From a virus, in the IMG/VR virus record IMGVR_UViG_3300020185_000333, positions 1 to 20,083 of that record: a DNA stretch of 20,083 nucleotides. One strand, 5' to 3'. The notes under the pieces were generated by a model. The model saw nothing but the letters and a program-made list of their open reading frames with translations. It searched no databases and was not told the DNA's origin. Of the stretch, positions 8,545 through 15,634 are shown piece by piece (the first letter of the stretch is position 1; each line of letters starts with the position of its first letter). A program made the translations under genes and the position numbers.

Positions 8545-9276
8545 TTAAGATTTTTCTTGTTGGATAGTTTCTATTTCTTCTTGATTAGCAACGTTATATA
8601 GGTTATAGTCTTTAACTAGTAAACCTGACAGCTCTAGTATTTTTGTAACTAACTCAACTTCTTCTGAAGGGTGCAGCTCGAAGTCTACAGAGTATGTTGA
8701 ATCATATAAAGCCTCACCAAGCACCATTTGGTATTTCCATTCTACTTTAGCTGGCTTCTTTATATATTGAAACTCTACTTCAGTAACATCCGTTATTTCA
8801 TTGTTACCGTAAACCCTGATTCCGCTTGTATTTGATACAAACACAGGTCTAATATTTTTTGGTTTTGTTAATGGAGATGAATTTATGTATAAAAATTCAT
8901 TAGCATTAATGCGCTCCGCTTCGATGCTTTCTGTAGATGCCACACCAAAGGTATTTGTAGTTGTATTTTTATATACTACTGTTCCTAATCTATATAGATC
9001 AGTTGGCTCGTCAAAAAAGCTTCCTGTACGAGTTGGCGCAGCCGTAGTTTCAAATACATTAATTTTTTCATTCAATATATTAAGCATATCAGAATACTCT
9101 GTGCTATTACCAGGCATTCTACCGAACTGATTTATATCATAAAAGTATTGCTCAAAAAGATCTAGCTGTGCTTGATTAGCAAATAAATTAAACTCTTGAG
9201 CTGTGACGTACCCACGTTGTTCTTTATTAAGTATACCTAAAACTTTCTGATATACAGTATCTATGCTTACCGCCAT
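8545..9276 (-). CDS. Head-tail connector/ring-type protein (243 aa)
   Basis: A 243-residue protein beginning MAVSIDTVYQKVLGILNKEQ, with a helical segment RGYVTAQEFNLFANQAQLDLFEQYFYDINQF. I recall this start ('NKEQRGY.T..EFN.FANQAQ...FE.YFYD.NQF') in many uncultured marine phages beside the 296-aa-type adaptor. The middle is beta-rich (FDEPTDLYRLGTVVYKN, later VEFQYIKKPAKVEW) and the C-terminus is helical and acidic. It is the upstream partner of the 296-aa gene with a 3-bp gap, and I infer that the two form adjacent rings joining portal and muzzle. The first codons lie at the edge of the 185-bp duplication, so a second copy of its ATG and GCG exists at 9456-9461 but leads to no useful frame. 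The leader is AT-rich (AATAAATTTACAACAAT). Confidence 0.82.
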   Translation of the reverse strand: MAVSIDTVYQKVLGILNKEQRGYVTAQEFNLFANQAQLDLFEQYFYDINQFGRMPGNSTEYSDMLNILNEKINVFETTAAPTRTGSFFDEPTDLYRLGTVVYKNTTTNTFGVASTESIEAERINANEFLYINSSPLTKPKNIRPVFVSNTSGIRVYGNNEITDVTEVEFQYIKKPAKVEWKYQMVLGEALYDSTYSVDFELHPSEEVELVTKILELSGLLVKDYNLYNVANQEEIETIQQEKS

Positions 9277-9296
9277 ATTGTTGTAAATTTATTATT

Positions 9297-9337
9297 TATA
9301 GTAATTAGGCCACCATTACAGCGGCCTAGCTACTATA
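9297..9337 (-). terminator. Stem-loop, left copy (possible terminator or processing site)
   Basis: TATAGTA at 9297-9303 pairs with TACTATA at 9331-9337, and TAGGCC pairs with GGCCTA inside it, giving arms of about 15 bp with a two-base internal mismatch and an ~11-nt loop. It lies between the remnant of the 276-aa gene and the 243-aa gene. The minus-strand downstream sequence is AT-rich but has no clean T-run, so weak termination or RNA processing are both possible. Confidence 0.5.
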
Positions 9338-9346
9338 ATTAGTGAC

Positions 9347-9456
9347 TTATAGTCTTTTAATTAAATGCTTGTAAACTTCCATACCATCATCCGTTTTAAA
9401 GAATGCAGCTAATGCTGAATATGGATGTTCATCAAAAGGAACTGTCATTAATTTCC
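9347..9456 (-). pseudogene. Duplicated 3' remnant of the 276-aa head protein gene
   Basis: This stretch encodes the last ~35 codons of the gene at 9532-10362, through its TAA at 9347-9349. The upstream part is missing, so it is a fragment made by the 185-bp duplication. An internal ATG at 9446-9448 could in principle start a 33-residue peptide (MTVPFDEHPYSAL...), with no sign that it is used. Its encoded protein is identical to the parent C-terminus. Confidence 0.85.
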
Positions 9457-9481
9457 GCCATATTGTTGTAAATTTATTATT

Positions 9482-9522
9482 TATAGTAATTAGGCCACCA
9501 TTACAGCGGCCTAGCTACTATA
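9482..9522 (-). terminator. Stem-loop after the 276-aa gene, right copy (possible terminator)
   Basis: This is the identical partner of the stem-loop at 9297-9337, placed 10 bp past the stop codon of the 276-aa gene, so it is the copy in the natural position for that gene's 3' end. The arms carry the GC-rich core GGCC/GGCC. It has no strong T-run, which makes a partial terminator or mRNA-stabilising hairpin as likely as a full stop. Confidence 0.52.
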
Positions 9523-9531
9523 ATTAGTGAC

Positions 9532-10362
9532 TTATAGTCTTTTAATTAAATGTTTGTAAACTTCCATACCATCATCTGTTTTAAAGAATGCAGCTAATGC
9601 TGAATATGGATGTTCATCAAAAGGAACTGTCATTAATTTCCTTTTTGTTTCACCAAATGTAAATGTTCTTTGATCTGGTGATAATTGTATAATACCTGCT
9701 TGTGTAGCTTTAATACCTATGTTTCTAAGCTCTACATTTTCATCGTTAGCTAATTCTATAAATAAATAAGGATTTCTTTTAGCAAATATAATTAAGTCTC
9801 TTTTTAACTCTGAGCTACTTAATGTATCTACTTTATTTCCATATTCAACTCTTAAAATACTTTCTGCTTGATTTATGTCAAGTTCTCTAGCTAATGTTAA
9901 CGCGTCAATTTCCATGTTTATGTACTCTAGTTCGTCAACAGATTCTTGCACTGGATTATACTCTGTATATAGTTGATCTTTTAAAGGGTGATATAGAGAT
10001 AGTATTTTTTGTAAATTTTGCATCTCTTTTGGAACTGTCAAAGCTCCATCCCTAAAGATAATACGACCTAATGTAGCCGTTCCCTGTTGCTCTTCTACAA
10101 AGGGTGAGTTTTGGTTTGTAGCATACCTTATTTCTTTTTGTTCTCCAGTTTCTGGGTTAAACCATAACAAAGGTCTAACAGCTGAGTGTTTTGCTGGTAG
10201 TGTAAAAATAACAGGTTTTTTATTGCCTTTTAATAGATATAATCTATCTTTAATTTCCCAGCTTGGTTTAACTGGTGTTTTTTGAACTGGTGCAGTTTTT
10301 GCACTAGTTGGCTGAGGTGCAACCTCAACAGTTTCTTCTGCTTTTGTAGCTTTTTTAGCCAT
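9532..10362 (-). CDS. Phage head-associated protein, function unknown (276 aa)
   Basis: A 276-residue protein encoded directly after the capsid gene. Residues 1-35 are Lys/Ala/Pro/Thr-rich and probably disordered. Residues ~36-110 are beta-rich (EIKDRLYLLKGNKKPVIFTL, later RPLLWFNPETGEQKEIRY). Residues ~110-200 are helical and acidic (LEYINMEIDALTLAREL). The C-terminal part ends FFKTDDGMEVYKHLIKRL. There is no signal peptide or membrane helix. I do not recognise a named family; similar proteins follow the capsid gene in marine podovirus genomes as I recall. Position suggests a capsid decoration, completion or internal head protein. It is separated from the capsid gene by two stem-loops, so it may be expressed less. 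Its last ~35 codons are duplicated downstream. Confidence 0.8.
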   Translation of the reverse strand: MAKKATKAEETVEVAPQPTSAKTAPVQKTPVKPSWEIKDRLYLLKGNKKPVIFTLPAKHSAVRPLLWFNPETGEQKEIRYATNQNSPFVEEQQGTATLGRIIFRDGALTVPKEMQNLQKILSLYHPLKDQLYTEYNPVQESVDELEYINMEIDALTLARELDINQAESILRVEYGNKVDTLSSSELKRDLIIFAKRNPYLFIELANDENVELRNIGIKATQAGIIQLSPDQRTFTFGETKRKLMTVPFDEHPYSALAAFFKTDDGMEVYKHLIKRL

Positions 10363-10393
10363 GATATAATATAATTAAATAGTTTAAAATTGT

Positions 10394-10433
10394 GACAATA
10401 GCCTTAGTATATAACTAGTAAGGGGCTAATGTC
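10394..10433 (-). terminator. Stem-loop between capsid gene and 276-aa gene (distal)
   Basis: GACAATAGCC at 10394-10403 pairs with GGCTAATGTC at 10424-10433 with one mismatch, and CCTTA/TAAGG pairs further inside. It is the second of two stem-loops after the capsid gene on the minus strand. It may act with the first to reduce readthrough or to mark an mRNA end; no T-run is evident. Confidence 0.45.
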
Positions 10434-10441
10434 ATATAAGA

Positions 10442-10482
10442 GTAATAATTACCCCCGTCAGTACAACGAGGGTAAGAATTAC
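10442..10482 (-). terminator. Stem-loop just after the major capsid gene
   Basis: TACCCCCG at 10450-10457 pairs with CGAGGGTA at 10467-10474 (one G-U), with a 9-nt loop. Flanking sequence extends the stem imperfectly to 10442-10482. It starts about 12 bp after the capsid stop codon, where phages often place a terminator or a processing hairpin to raise capsid mRNA over downstream genes. The downstream minus-strand sequence is AT-rich (ATTATTACTCTTAT) rather than a pure T-run. Confidence 0.55.
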
Positions 10483-10493
10483 ATTAATTTACA

Positions 10494-11972
10494 TTACGAA
10501 GTTTTCTTCAATAATACAAAGTTGTTAGCTCCTTGAGTACATAATGCTCTTTCAGAAAGGAAGTGTACGTTCATTTCATCAACAGCAGAAGTAAAGTTAC
10601 CACCAACAGATCCAGTGATCCAAGACTTCATTTTACGATCGTCAGCTTCAGAAGCTCTGTAGCGCACGTGTAAGAATGGTCGTTGAATGTTTTGACCTAA
10701 TTGCTGATCGTAAACAGTTGATACTCCAGCAGGAACAACTACACCTAATACGTCATTAACTAATCCACGAGTTGTAGAATCGTTTAAGTATTTCCAGTCA
10801 GTTTTGTAGAAATCGTAAGATCCTCTACGGAAACCAGAAAAGCCTAAGTTAAGTGCCATATCTTCAGAGTTTTCGAATACACCGTAAGATGTTCCACCAA
10901 CTCCCGTGTTGTTAGCTTGTGCTAGCATGTTGTCGATAGCTAAAGAAGTTGAACGATCTAAGAATAACATATTCTCTTCGATTGCTCCTTGCTTGTCTAG
11001 CTCTGCTAAAATAGCATCAAATTCAGTTAATCCTCCAAATGGTGCACCTGCAGTTGCAGCAGCTCCAAAATCTGGATCGTTATAAATAAGACCTCTATCT
11101 TCGATAGCAGCGAATAATCCTTCAGAACCTGTGAATCCAGCAGCTCCAGCTCCTCCAGCAATACCAGAGTCATCTTTAACAGCTTCGATCATAGACATTT
11201 CTAATTGATCTTCAAAACGTAATCTAGCTTCGTGCTCAGATTTTAAGTACCATAAGTAACCAGATGTTCCAGCTTCTGTTGCTACTTCTACCCATCCAAT
11301 TTGCGCAACGTCAGAACCATTTACATTATACTTATCTCTAAGAATAATTGGCTTGTTGTTAAATTGTGTGAATTTAGCATCAATAGAATTACCTACATCT
11401 CCTGATCCTTTTCCATACTCAGAACCGTATACGAAAACTTTAACACCTGTCAAAGCAGATAAACCTAAAGCGGTTAAATCAGCAGCTCCGTAAGGAGTAA
11501 CAGTTACAGTAGTGTCTCCTGCAGTATAAGTAGAGCTTACTCTAGCTTTTACTGAAATTAATCCAGCTGTAATGTTAATAGTAGCACCTGTTGCTAATAA
11601 TCCAGCTTTCTGAGTAGCAGTTTGAGCTCCAGCAGTTCCAGCAGGATCAGCTACAAAAGTAATTGTGTTAGTTGCAGCTACTGATTGATCGATAGTACAA
11701 TCGTCAAAAGCAACATGTAATCTTCCTTGTTCAGACCATACAATAACGTCTGAAGCCATTGGCATTTCAGCGCCTACCATACGTAAGAATCCAGAGATTG
11801 TACGGTTTCCGTAACGTTCTACTTCTTTCTCATATACTTCTGGTAAGAATTGTTGTGTAAAATCTAAATCAGTAATTGATAAATAATTGTCTCCAAATAA
11901 TCCTTTAATAGGACGTGGAGTTAAGTGGTTTAATTGGGCACCTGTGCCCGGACTTGGAAATGCTCCTGCCAT
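10494..11972 (-). CDS. Major capsid protein (HK97-fold expected)
   Basis: A 492-residue protein placed after the portal and scaffold-like genes, of typical length for a capsid subunit. The start MAGAFPSPGTGAQLNHLTPR leads into an N-terminal arm and helix (FLPEVYEKEVERYGNRTISG), then VIVWSEQGRLHVAF. Residues ~97-180 are Ala/Gly/Thr-rich and beta-like, and look like an inserted surface domain. The central part has acidic helices (LRFEDQLEMSMIEAVKDDSG) and the C-terminal part a loop with NIQRPFLHVRYRASEADDRK. I recall close relatives annotated as capsid proteins in uncultured marine phages, and gene order supports it. The DNA looks less AT-rich and more codon-biased than its neighbours, as expected for the most abundant protein. 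Two stem-loops follow the gene. The AT-rich leader lacks a Shine-Dalgarno motif. Confidence 0.88.
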   Translation of the reverse strand: MAGAFPSPGTGAQLNHLTPRPIKGLFGDNYLSITDLDFTQQFLPEVYEKEVERYGNRTISGFLRMVGAEMPMASDVIVWSEQGRLHVAFDDCTIDQSVAATNTITFVADPAGTAGAQTATQKAGLLATGATINITAGLISVKARVSSTYTAGDTTVTVTPYGAADLTALGLSALTGVKVFVYGSEYGKGSGDVGNSIDAKFTQFNNKPIILRDKYNVNGSDVAQIGWVEVATEAGTSGYLWYLKSEHEARLRFEDQLEMSMIEAVKDDSGIAGGAGAAGFTGSEGLFAAIEDRGLIYNDPDFGAAATAGAPFGGLTEFDAILAELDKQGAIEENMLFLDRSTSLAIDNMLAQANNTGVGGTSYGVFENSEDMALNLGFSGFRRGSYDFYKTDWKYLNDSTTRGLVNDVLGVVVPAGVSTVYDQQLGQNIQRPFLHVRYRASEADDRKMKSWITGSVGGNFTSAVDEMNVHFLSERALCTQGANNFVLLKKTS

Positions 11973-11994
11973 AATTTTTAATTTTTAAATTTGT
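11973..11994 (-). promoter_or_regulatory. AT-only translation leader of the capsid gene
   Basis: The 22 bases between the scaffold stop and the capsid ATG read, on the minus strand, as A/T except for a single C near the scaffold stop, ending ATTTAAAAATTAAAAATT before ATG. There is no purine-rich Shine-Dalgarno motif. Highly expressed Bacteroidota genes are known to use such A-rich leaders, so this probably supports strong initiation. Confidence 0.5.
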
Positions 11995-13173
11995 TTATTT
12001 TCTAATTTTTACTCTTAATTTAGAAGAATCAACACCATTTACAGATCGCACAGTCCAGCCATTAGGAGCCGTTGTATTTTCATGAACCCCTCTCGGATCC
12101 ATATTAACGTTCTTTGTTTTAGCCATACTGTCTTTTATCGCATCAGCCTTGCCTTGCTCATAAAAGTGTTTTGCTACTGCATCAGGATTCATAGCTGTGA
12201 ATAGAGATTTATGATAACCAGAAGCGTCAGACATTTCGTTTTTTTCATTCAAGAACTTCTTGATAAAATTATTAATGTCGCTTTGGTTTGTTTTAACCTC
12301 TTCCGCATTTTTAACATTGAACCTATATTTCTTGTCTCCAACTTGATAATCAAAACCTTTGAAATCATTATTGAAAACTTTATTAGTTCTTTCTAAAAAC
12401 ACATTTTTTTGATTCTTAGCTAATTCAGTTGTTTCCTCTTGTTCTTTATTATATCGGTTAAAGAACTCAACCGCTTTTTGTTGTTCTGGATTTAATTTTG
12501 ATCCAGCTTTAATTTCTTCGTAGTATTTAGACTTTAAACCATCTAAGTGGTTTTTAGCCTTAGCTAACTCTTCTTTGTGAGCTATTTTCTTTTTACGTAT
12601 ATCTCTTTCTTCGTCAATATCCTCGTCGTATGCAAAATTGTCTTCCATTAAAAAGTCAATCTCTTCTTTATCAAGATGAGGTCTAGTGTTTTCGTAGTAC
12701 TCTCTTAGCAACTGAGTTTCATTTAGCGCAGAGTAATCAGTGTTAAGTTTTACATAATCCTCTAAACTTCCGCCAGTGTCATTCATAAAGTCAACGGCTT
12801 TCTGTATGTTTTCAGGTAAATCAACACCTTTACTTTCTTGCTCAGCTACGGCTTCTGCAATATCTTCAGTTAGCTGTTCTGTTTGCTCTTCAACCTCTTC
12901 TTCAGTTATTTCCTCAAGAACTGGTTGTTCATTTTGAACTGACTCTTTTTGCTGTGGTACTTCTTCAACCACTTCTTCGCTAGCTTCCACTGGTTCATTA
13001 GCATCCACTACTTTTTGTTCTTCAGCGGTATCTTCTTGCGTTTTGTTTAACTCTGTTAAGTCTACCTTAATTACCCCGTCTTCATAAGACATAGGGGATT
13101 TTTCTTCTGTTGTAGGTGTTTCTTCCACTTTAACTTCTTCCTGTGGAACACCTTCTTGTAATTGTTCTTCCAT
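11995..13173 (-). CDS. Scaffold-like head assembly protein (392 aa)
   Basis: A 392-residue protein between portal and capsid, the usual place of a scaffolding gene. Residues 1-~118 are extremely Glu/Val/Thr/Gln-rich and acidic (EEITEEEVEEQTEQLTEDI) and probably disordered. Residues ~125-300 are charged helices or coiled coils (DEERDIRKKKIAHKEELAKA and onwards). The C-terminus is basic and ends SSKLRVKIRK. An acidic helical protein with a basic C-terminal tail fits capsid scaffolds, whose C-terminal helix contacts the capsid protein. I see no protease motif, and no separate prohead protease gene is present in the window. The leader is AT-rich (ATTATATAATATTTTATC). The scaffold role is inferred from composition and position. 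Confidence 0.78.
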   Translation of the reverse strand: MEEQLQEGVPQEEVKVEETPTTEEKSPMSYEDGVIKVDLTELNKTQEDTAEEQKVVDANEPVEASEEVVEEVPQQKESVQNEQPVLEEITEEEVEEQTEQLTEDIAEAVAEQESKGVDLPENIQKAVDFMNDTGGSLEDYVKLNTDYSALNETQLLREYYENTRPHLDKEEIDFLMEDNFAYDEDIDEERDIRKKKIAHKEELAKAKNHLDGLKSKYYEEIKAGSKLNPEQQKAVEFFNRYNKEQEETTELAKNQKNVFLERTNKVFNNDFKGFDYQVGDKKYRFNVKNAEEVKTNQSDINNFIKKFLNEKNEMSDASGYHKSLFTAMNPDAVAKHFYEQGKADAIKDSMAKTKNVNMDPRGVHENTTAPNGWTVRSVNGVDSSKLRVKIRK

Positions 13174-13205
13174 GATAAAATATTATATAATTATTATTAC
13201 TATTA

Positions 13206-15632
13206 TTACCTAGGCTCGAAAGAACCTAAGTCAAATCCACCACCTAATATATCATTACCTGCAGATTCAAAGTTTTTAGGCGGTGTGTTGTTTTTTCTTT
13301 GATTAATTAACTCGCTTTGTTGAGTTCCCTGCATTTTTACTCTTTGATCTTTTCTATCTTCTTTTTCAGATTCATCATTAGCCGCTTTGTTTGCATCTAT
13401 ATCTCTAATCTGCATGTTGTATTGGAACTCAAGTTGCATTAACTGCATTTTAGACTGTACTTCCAATTGCATTTTTCTTTCATCAAGTTGAGATTCTATT
13501 TGCATAAGCTGTGCTTTTTGCTCTGTAATAACTTGATTCTTTTGTATTTCAGCTTGAGCGGCAACTTGCTGTGCTTGAGCATTAGCCTGAGCTTGAGCTT
13601 GAATGTTCTGCTGCTGCATAGCTTGATCTCTCTGAAGTTTCTTTTTTCTTCTAATCTTCAGTACTTGATTAGCTAACTTTATGTTTCTTATTTCTCTAAT
13701 ATCTATAGCGTCTTCTAAATCAATTAACCCTGCAGATAAAGCTGTTTGAATATTGTTTTCTAACATTTGCTTTTCTTCATCATCAGGCGTAAGCTCTAAA
13801 AATATACCAAAATCGTATAAATGAAGATCCCCCATTTCTTGGAGAGTCGCTACGTTGTGTCCACCTATTTTTTGTATAAACGCATCTCTAGTTGGAGAAT
13901 ACTCTAATACATCTGAAACTCTCAATGATAGACACTCCGCTAAGTCGGCAGTTAAAAATAAACCAGCTGTAAGTATGTGTCTTGTAGCTGTGTTTGAATT
14001 TGCTGCTGCAATCTTTTGTATACCAACTAACGCTTTAGAATCCGGTGTTGATCCATCTCTAGCTTCATTCAATCCAGTCGTATCTCTTATCATTTGCAGA
14101 TAATAGTTATACGTTTGAATTAAAGATGCCATTTTATTTCCACCAGCACCACTAGTTATTTCTTGAATAGGTACTTTGCCAGGGTTCATATCCCCTTCCT
14201 GTGTAAATGACCTACCAATCACAGAACCTGTTTGGAAAAACATATTCAATGCTTCCTGCGGGTTGTAATTAGTACCGTTACCTAAATCAATTTCAGCTAA
14301 ACCGTCAGCATCAAGATAAACACCGTCTGGTACCATTCTTGATAATACTTGCTGTAGCTTTAAATGCGTAAGTTGAATCATATCTGCAAACCCTGTTATA
14401 CGGCTTACTAAAGATTCAATTTTACCTTTATACATTCTTGGGGCTACAATGCTGTAGTTCATTTTAACTTTAGTATGATCGCTTTTAGGTCGCATCATAT
14501 TTTTAGCTAATTCCCATTGAAGTAAATAATCAGTACCTAATATAAGTACACCTTCATATAACACTTCTAAGGACCTAGATAATTTTCCGAACTGTTCTTC
14601 AAGCATCTCAACAGGTGGATCAAACTGATCGTCTCTGAGCACTACCTTTGAAGCCCCAGTAGCAGTTTCTTTAACCTTGTAAACCTCATTCATGTAAGTT
14701 TTGAAGTTAAAATATAAAACTTGCACTGTATTAACATCTGGACTTGCAGAGTTATTTAAAGGGCGATCATAATAACTGTTGCTTTGATACGATGTCTTAG
14801 ATATCCTTTCCAAATCTTCATTTGTTAAATTTGGAAATTGTTTTTTAATTTCGTTTATAGTAACATCTTTAACTTCGCCTACATAATATATGTCTTGAAA
14901 ATTAGGATCTTCTGTATAGGAATAAACTAAATTAGCAGGATCTACATATTCCACCATAATACCTTCTGATAGTGTAAATCTATTTTTTACAGCACCAATA
15001 CCTATAGTAGTTAAATCATAATAAAAACGCTTTTTAGTTAAATCGTAATTATTGCCATCAAGCAAAGTGTTTATTGCTTGCTCTTCGGCTATTTCTACAG
15101 CTTGCTTATATGTAAGCTGCATATGGACTTCTAGTTCTTCACGTGTTTCAGGTAAATCCTCTTCAGGGTTTTCAAATAACGCAATATTAAAGTTCTCTTG
15201 TACAAAATTGCTAAGGTCTTTTGTGTACATATCTCTAAGTACACTCTCCATATATTCCGTTCTTTTGCTAACACCATACGGATCTTGTGAATATGCTTTT
15301 ATATCAAAGGCTCTTTCTGATATCCCATTAACTACTATATCAACAAATTTTGGTATAATAGGTACAGGCTTCCAGTCTAAGTTTAGATAAGATAAATCAC
15401 CATTAATAGATAATTCATCTTTATACTTCTGTATTGGCTGTTCACCTCTAGCGTATAACCTTAACTTATGAAACGTATGTTGGTTGCTTCGATATCTATT
15501 AGTACCAGAATCTAATTGAAACCATTCATCTTGAATAGCTCTACCAACCTTAAGCCCATACTCAGGTGACATTTTTTCAGCATCACTAGCTACTTGACTA
15601 GGAAAAGTACTTTTTACAATTGACTCAGCCAT
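13206..15632 (-). CDS. Portal protein (808 aa)
   Basis: An 808-residue protein directly downstream of the large terminase with a 2-bp gap, the usual portal position. The N-terminal part (MSPEYGLKVGRAIQDEWFQL, later FHKLRLYARGEQPIQKYKDE) and the stretch PIIPKFVDIVVNGISERAF match portal-type proteins of crAss-like and marine podoviruses as I recall them. The middle has the ring core (VEYVDPANLVYSY), a region around GLNEARDGSTPDSKALVGIQ, and helices that would form the stem and clip. From residue ~666 to ~775 there is a long Gln/Ala-rich coiled-coil tail (QAQAQANAQAQQVAAQAEIQ), then a flexible Gly-rich end. The protein would form the dodecameric DNA channel at one capsid vertex and dock the terminase. 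The length is large for portals generally but usual for this group. Confidence 0.88.
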   Translation of the reverse strand: MAESIVKSTFPSQVASDAEKMSPEYGLKVGRAIQDEWFQLDSGTNRYRSNQHTFHKLRLYARGEQPIQKYKDELSINGDLSYLNLDWKPVPIIPKFVDIVVNGISERAFDIKAYSQDPYGVSKRTEYMESVLRDMYTKDLSNFVQENFNIALFENPEEDLPETREELEVHMQLTYKQAVEIAEEQAINTLLDGNNYDLTKKRFYYDLTTIGIGAVKNRFTLSEGIMVEYVDPANLVYSYTEDPNFQDIYYVGEVKDVTINEIKKQFPNLTNEDLERISKTSYQSNSYYDRPLNNSASPDVNTVQVLYFNFKTYMNEVYKVKETATGASKVVLRDDQFDPPVEMLEEQFGKLSRSLEVLYEGVLILGTDYLLQWELAKNMMRPKSDHTKVKMNYSIVAPRMYKGKIESLVSRITGFADMIQLTHLKLQQVLSRMVPDGVYLDADGLAEIDLGNGTNYNPQEALNMFFQTGSVIGRSFTQEGDMNPGKVPIQEITSGAGGNKMASLIQTYNYYLQMIRDTTGLNEARDGSTPDSKALVGIQKIAAANSNTATRHILTAGLFLTADLAECLSLRVSDVLEYSPTRDAFIQKIGGHNVATLQEMGDLHLYDFGIFLELTPDDEEKQMLENNIQTALSAGLIDLEDAIDIREIRNIKLANQVLKIRRKKKLQRDQAMQQQNIQAQAQANAQAQQVAAQAEIQKNQVITEQKAQLMQIESQLDERKMQLEVQSKMQLMQLEFQYNMQIRDIDANKAANDESEKEDRKDQRVKMQGTQQSELINQRKNNTPPKNFESAGNDILGGGFDLGSFEPR

Positions 15633-15634
15633 AT

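Larger units (their letters stand above)
9270..9641. repeat. 185-bp tandem duplication (two 187-bp copies, 2 mismatches)
   Basis: Positions 9270-9456 match 9455-9641 except at 9368/9553 and 9392/9577, both C in the left copy and T in the right. Each copy carries, in plus-strand order, the first bases of the 243-aa gene, the intergenic stem-loop, and the last ~35 codons of the 276-aa gene. Both mismatches fall in third codon positions of the 276-aa gene and are silent (Lys AAG/AAA, Thr ACG/ACA). Only a CC dinucleotide is shared at the boundaries. Confidence 0.95.

Noticed and set aside
15052-15390. A 112-codon plus-strand open frame inside the portal gene.
   Set aside because: It is antisense to a well-supported gene, is Ser/Cys/Leu-rich as expected of a shadow frame, and has no leader or family resemblance. 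The same holds for other plus-strand frames in the window.
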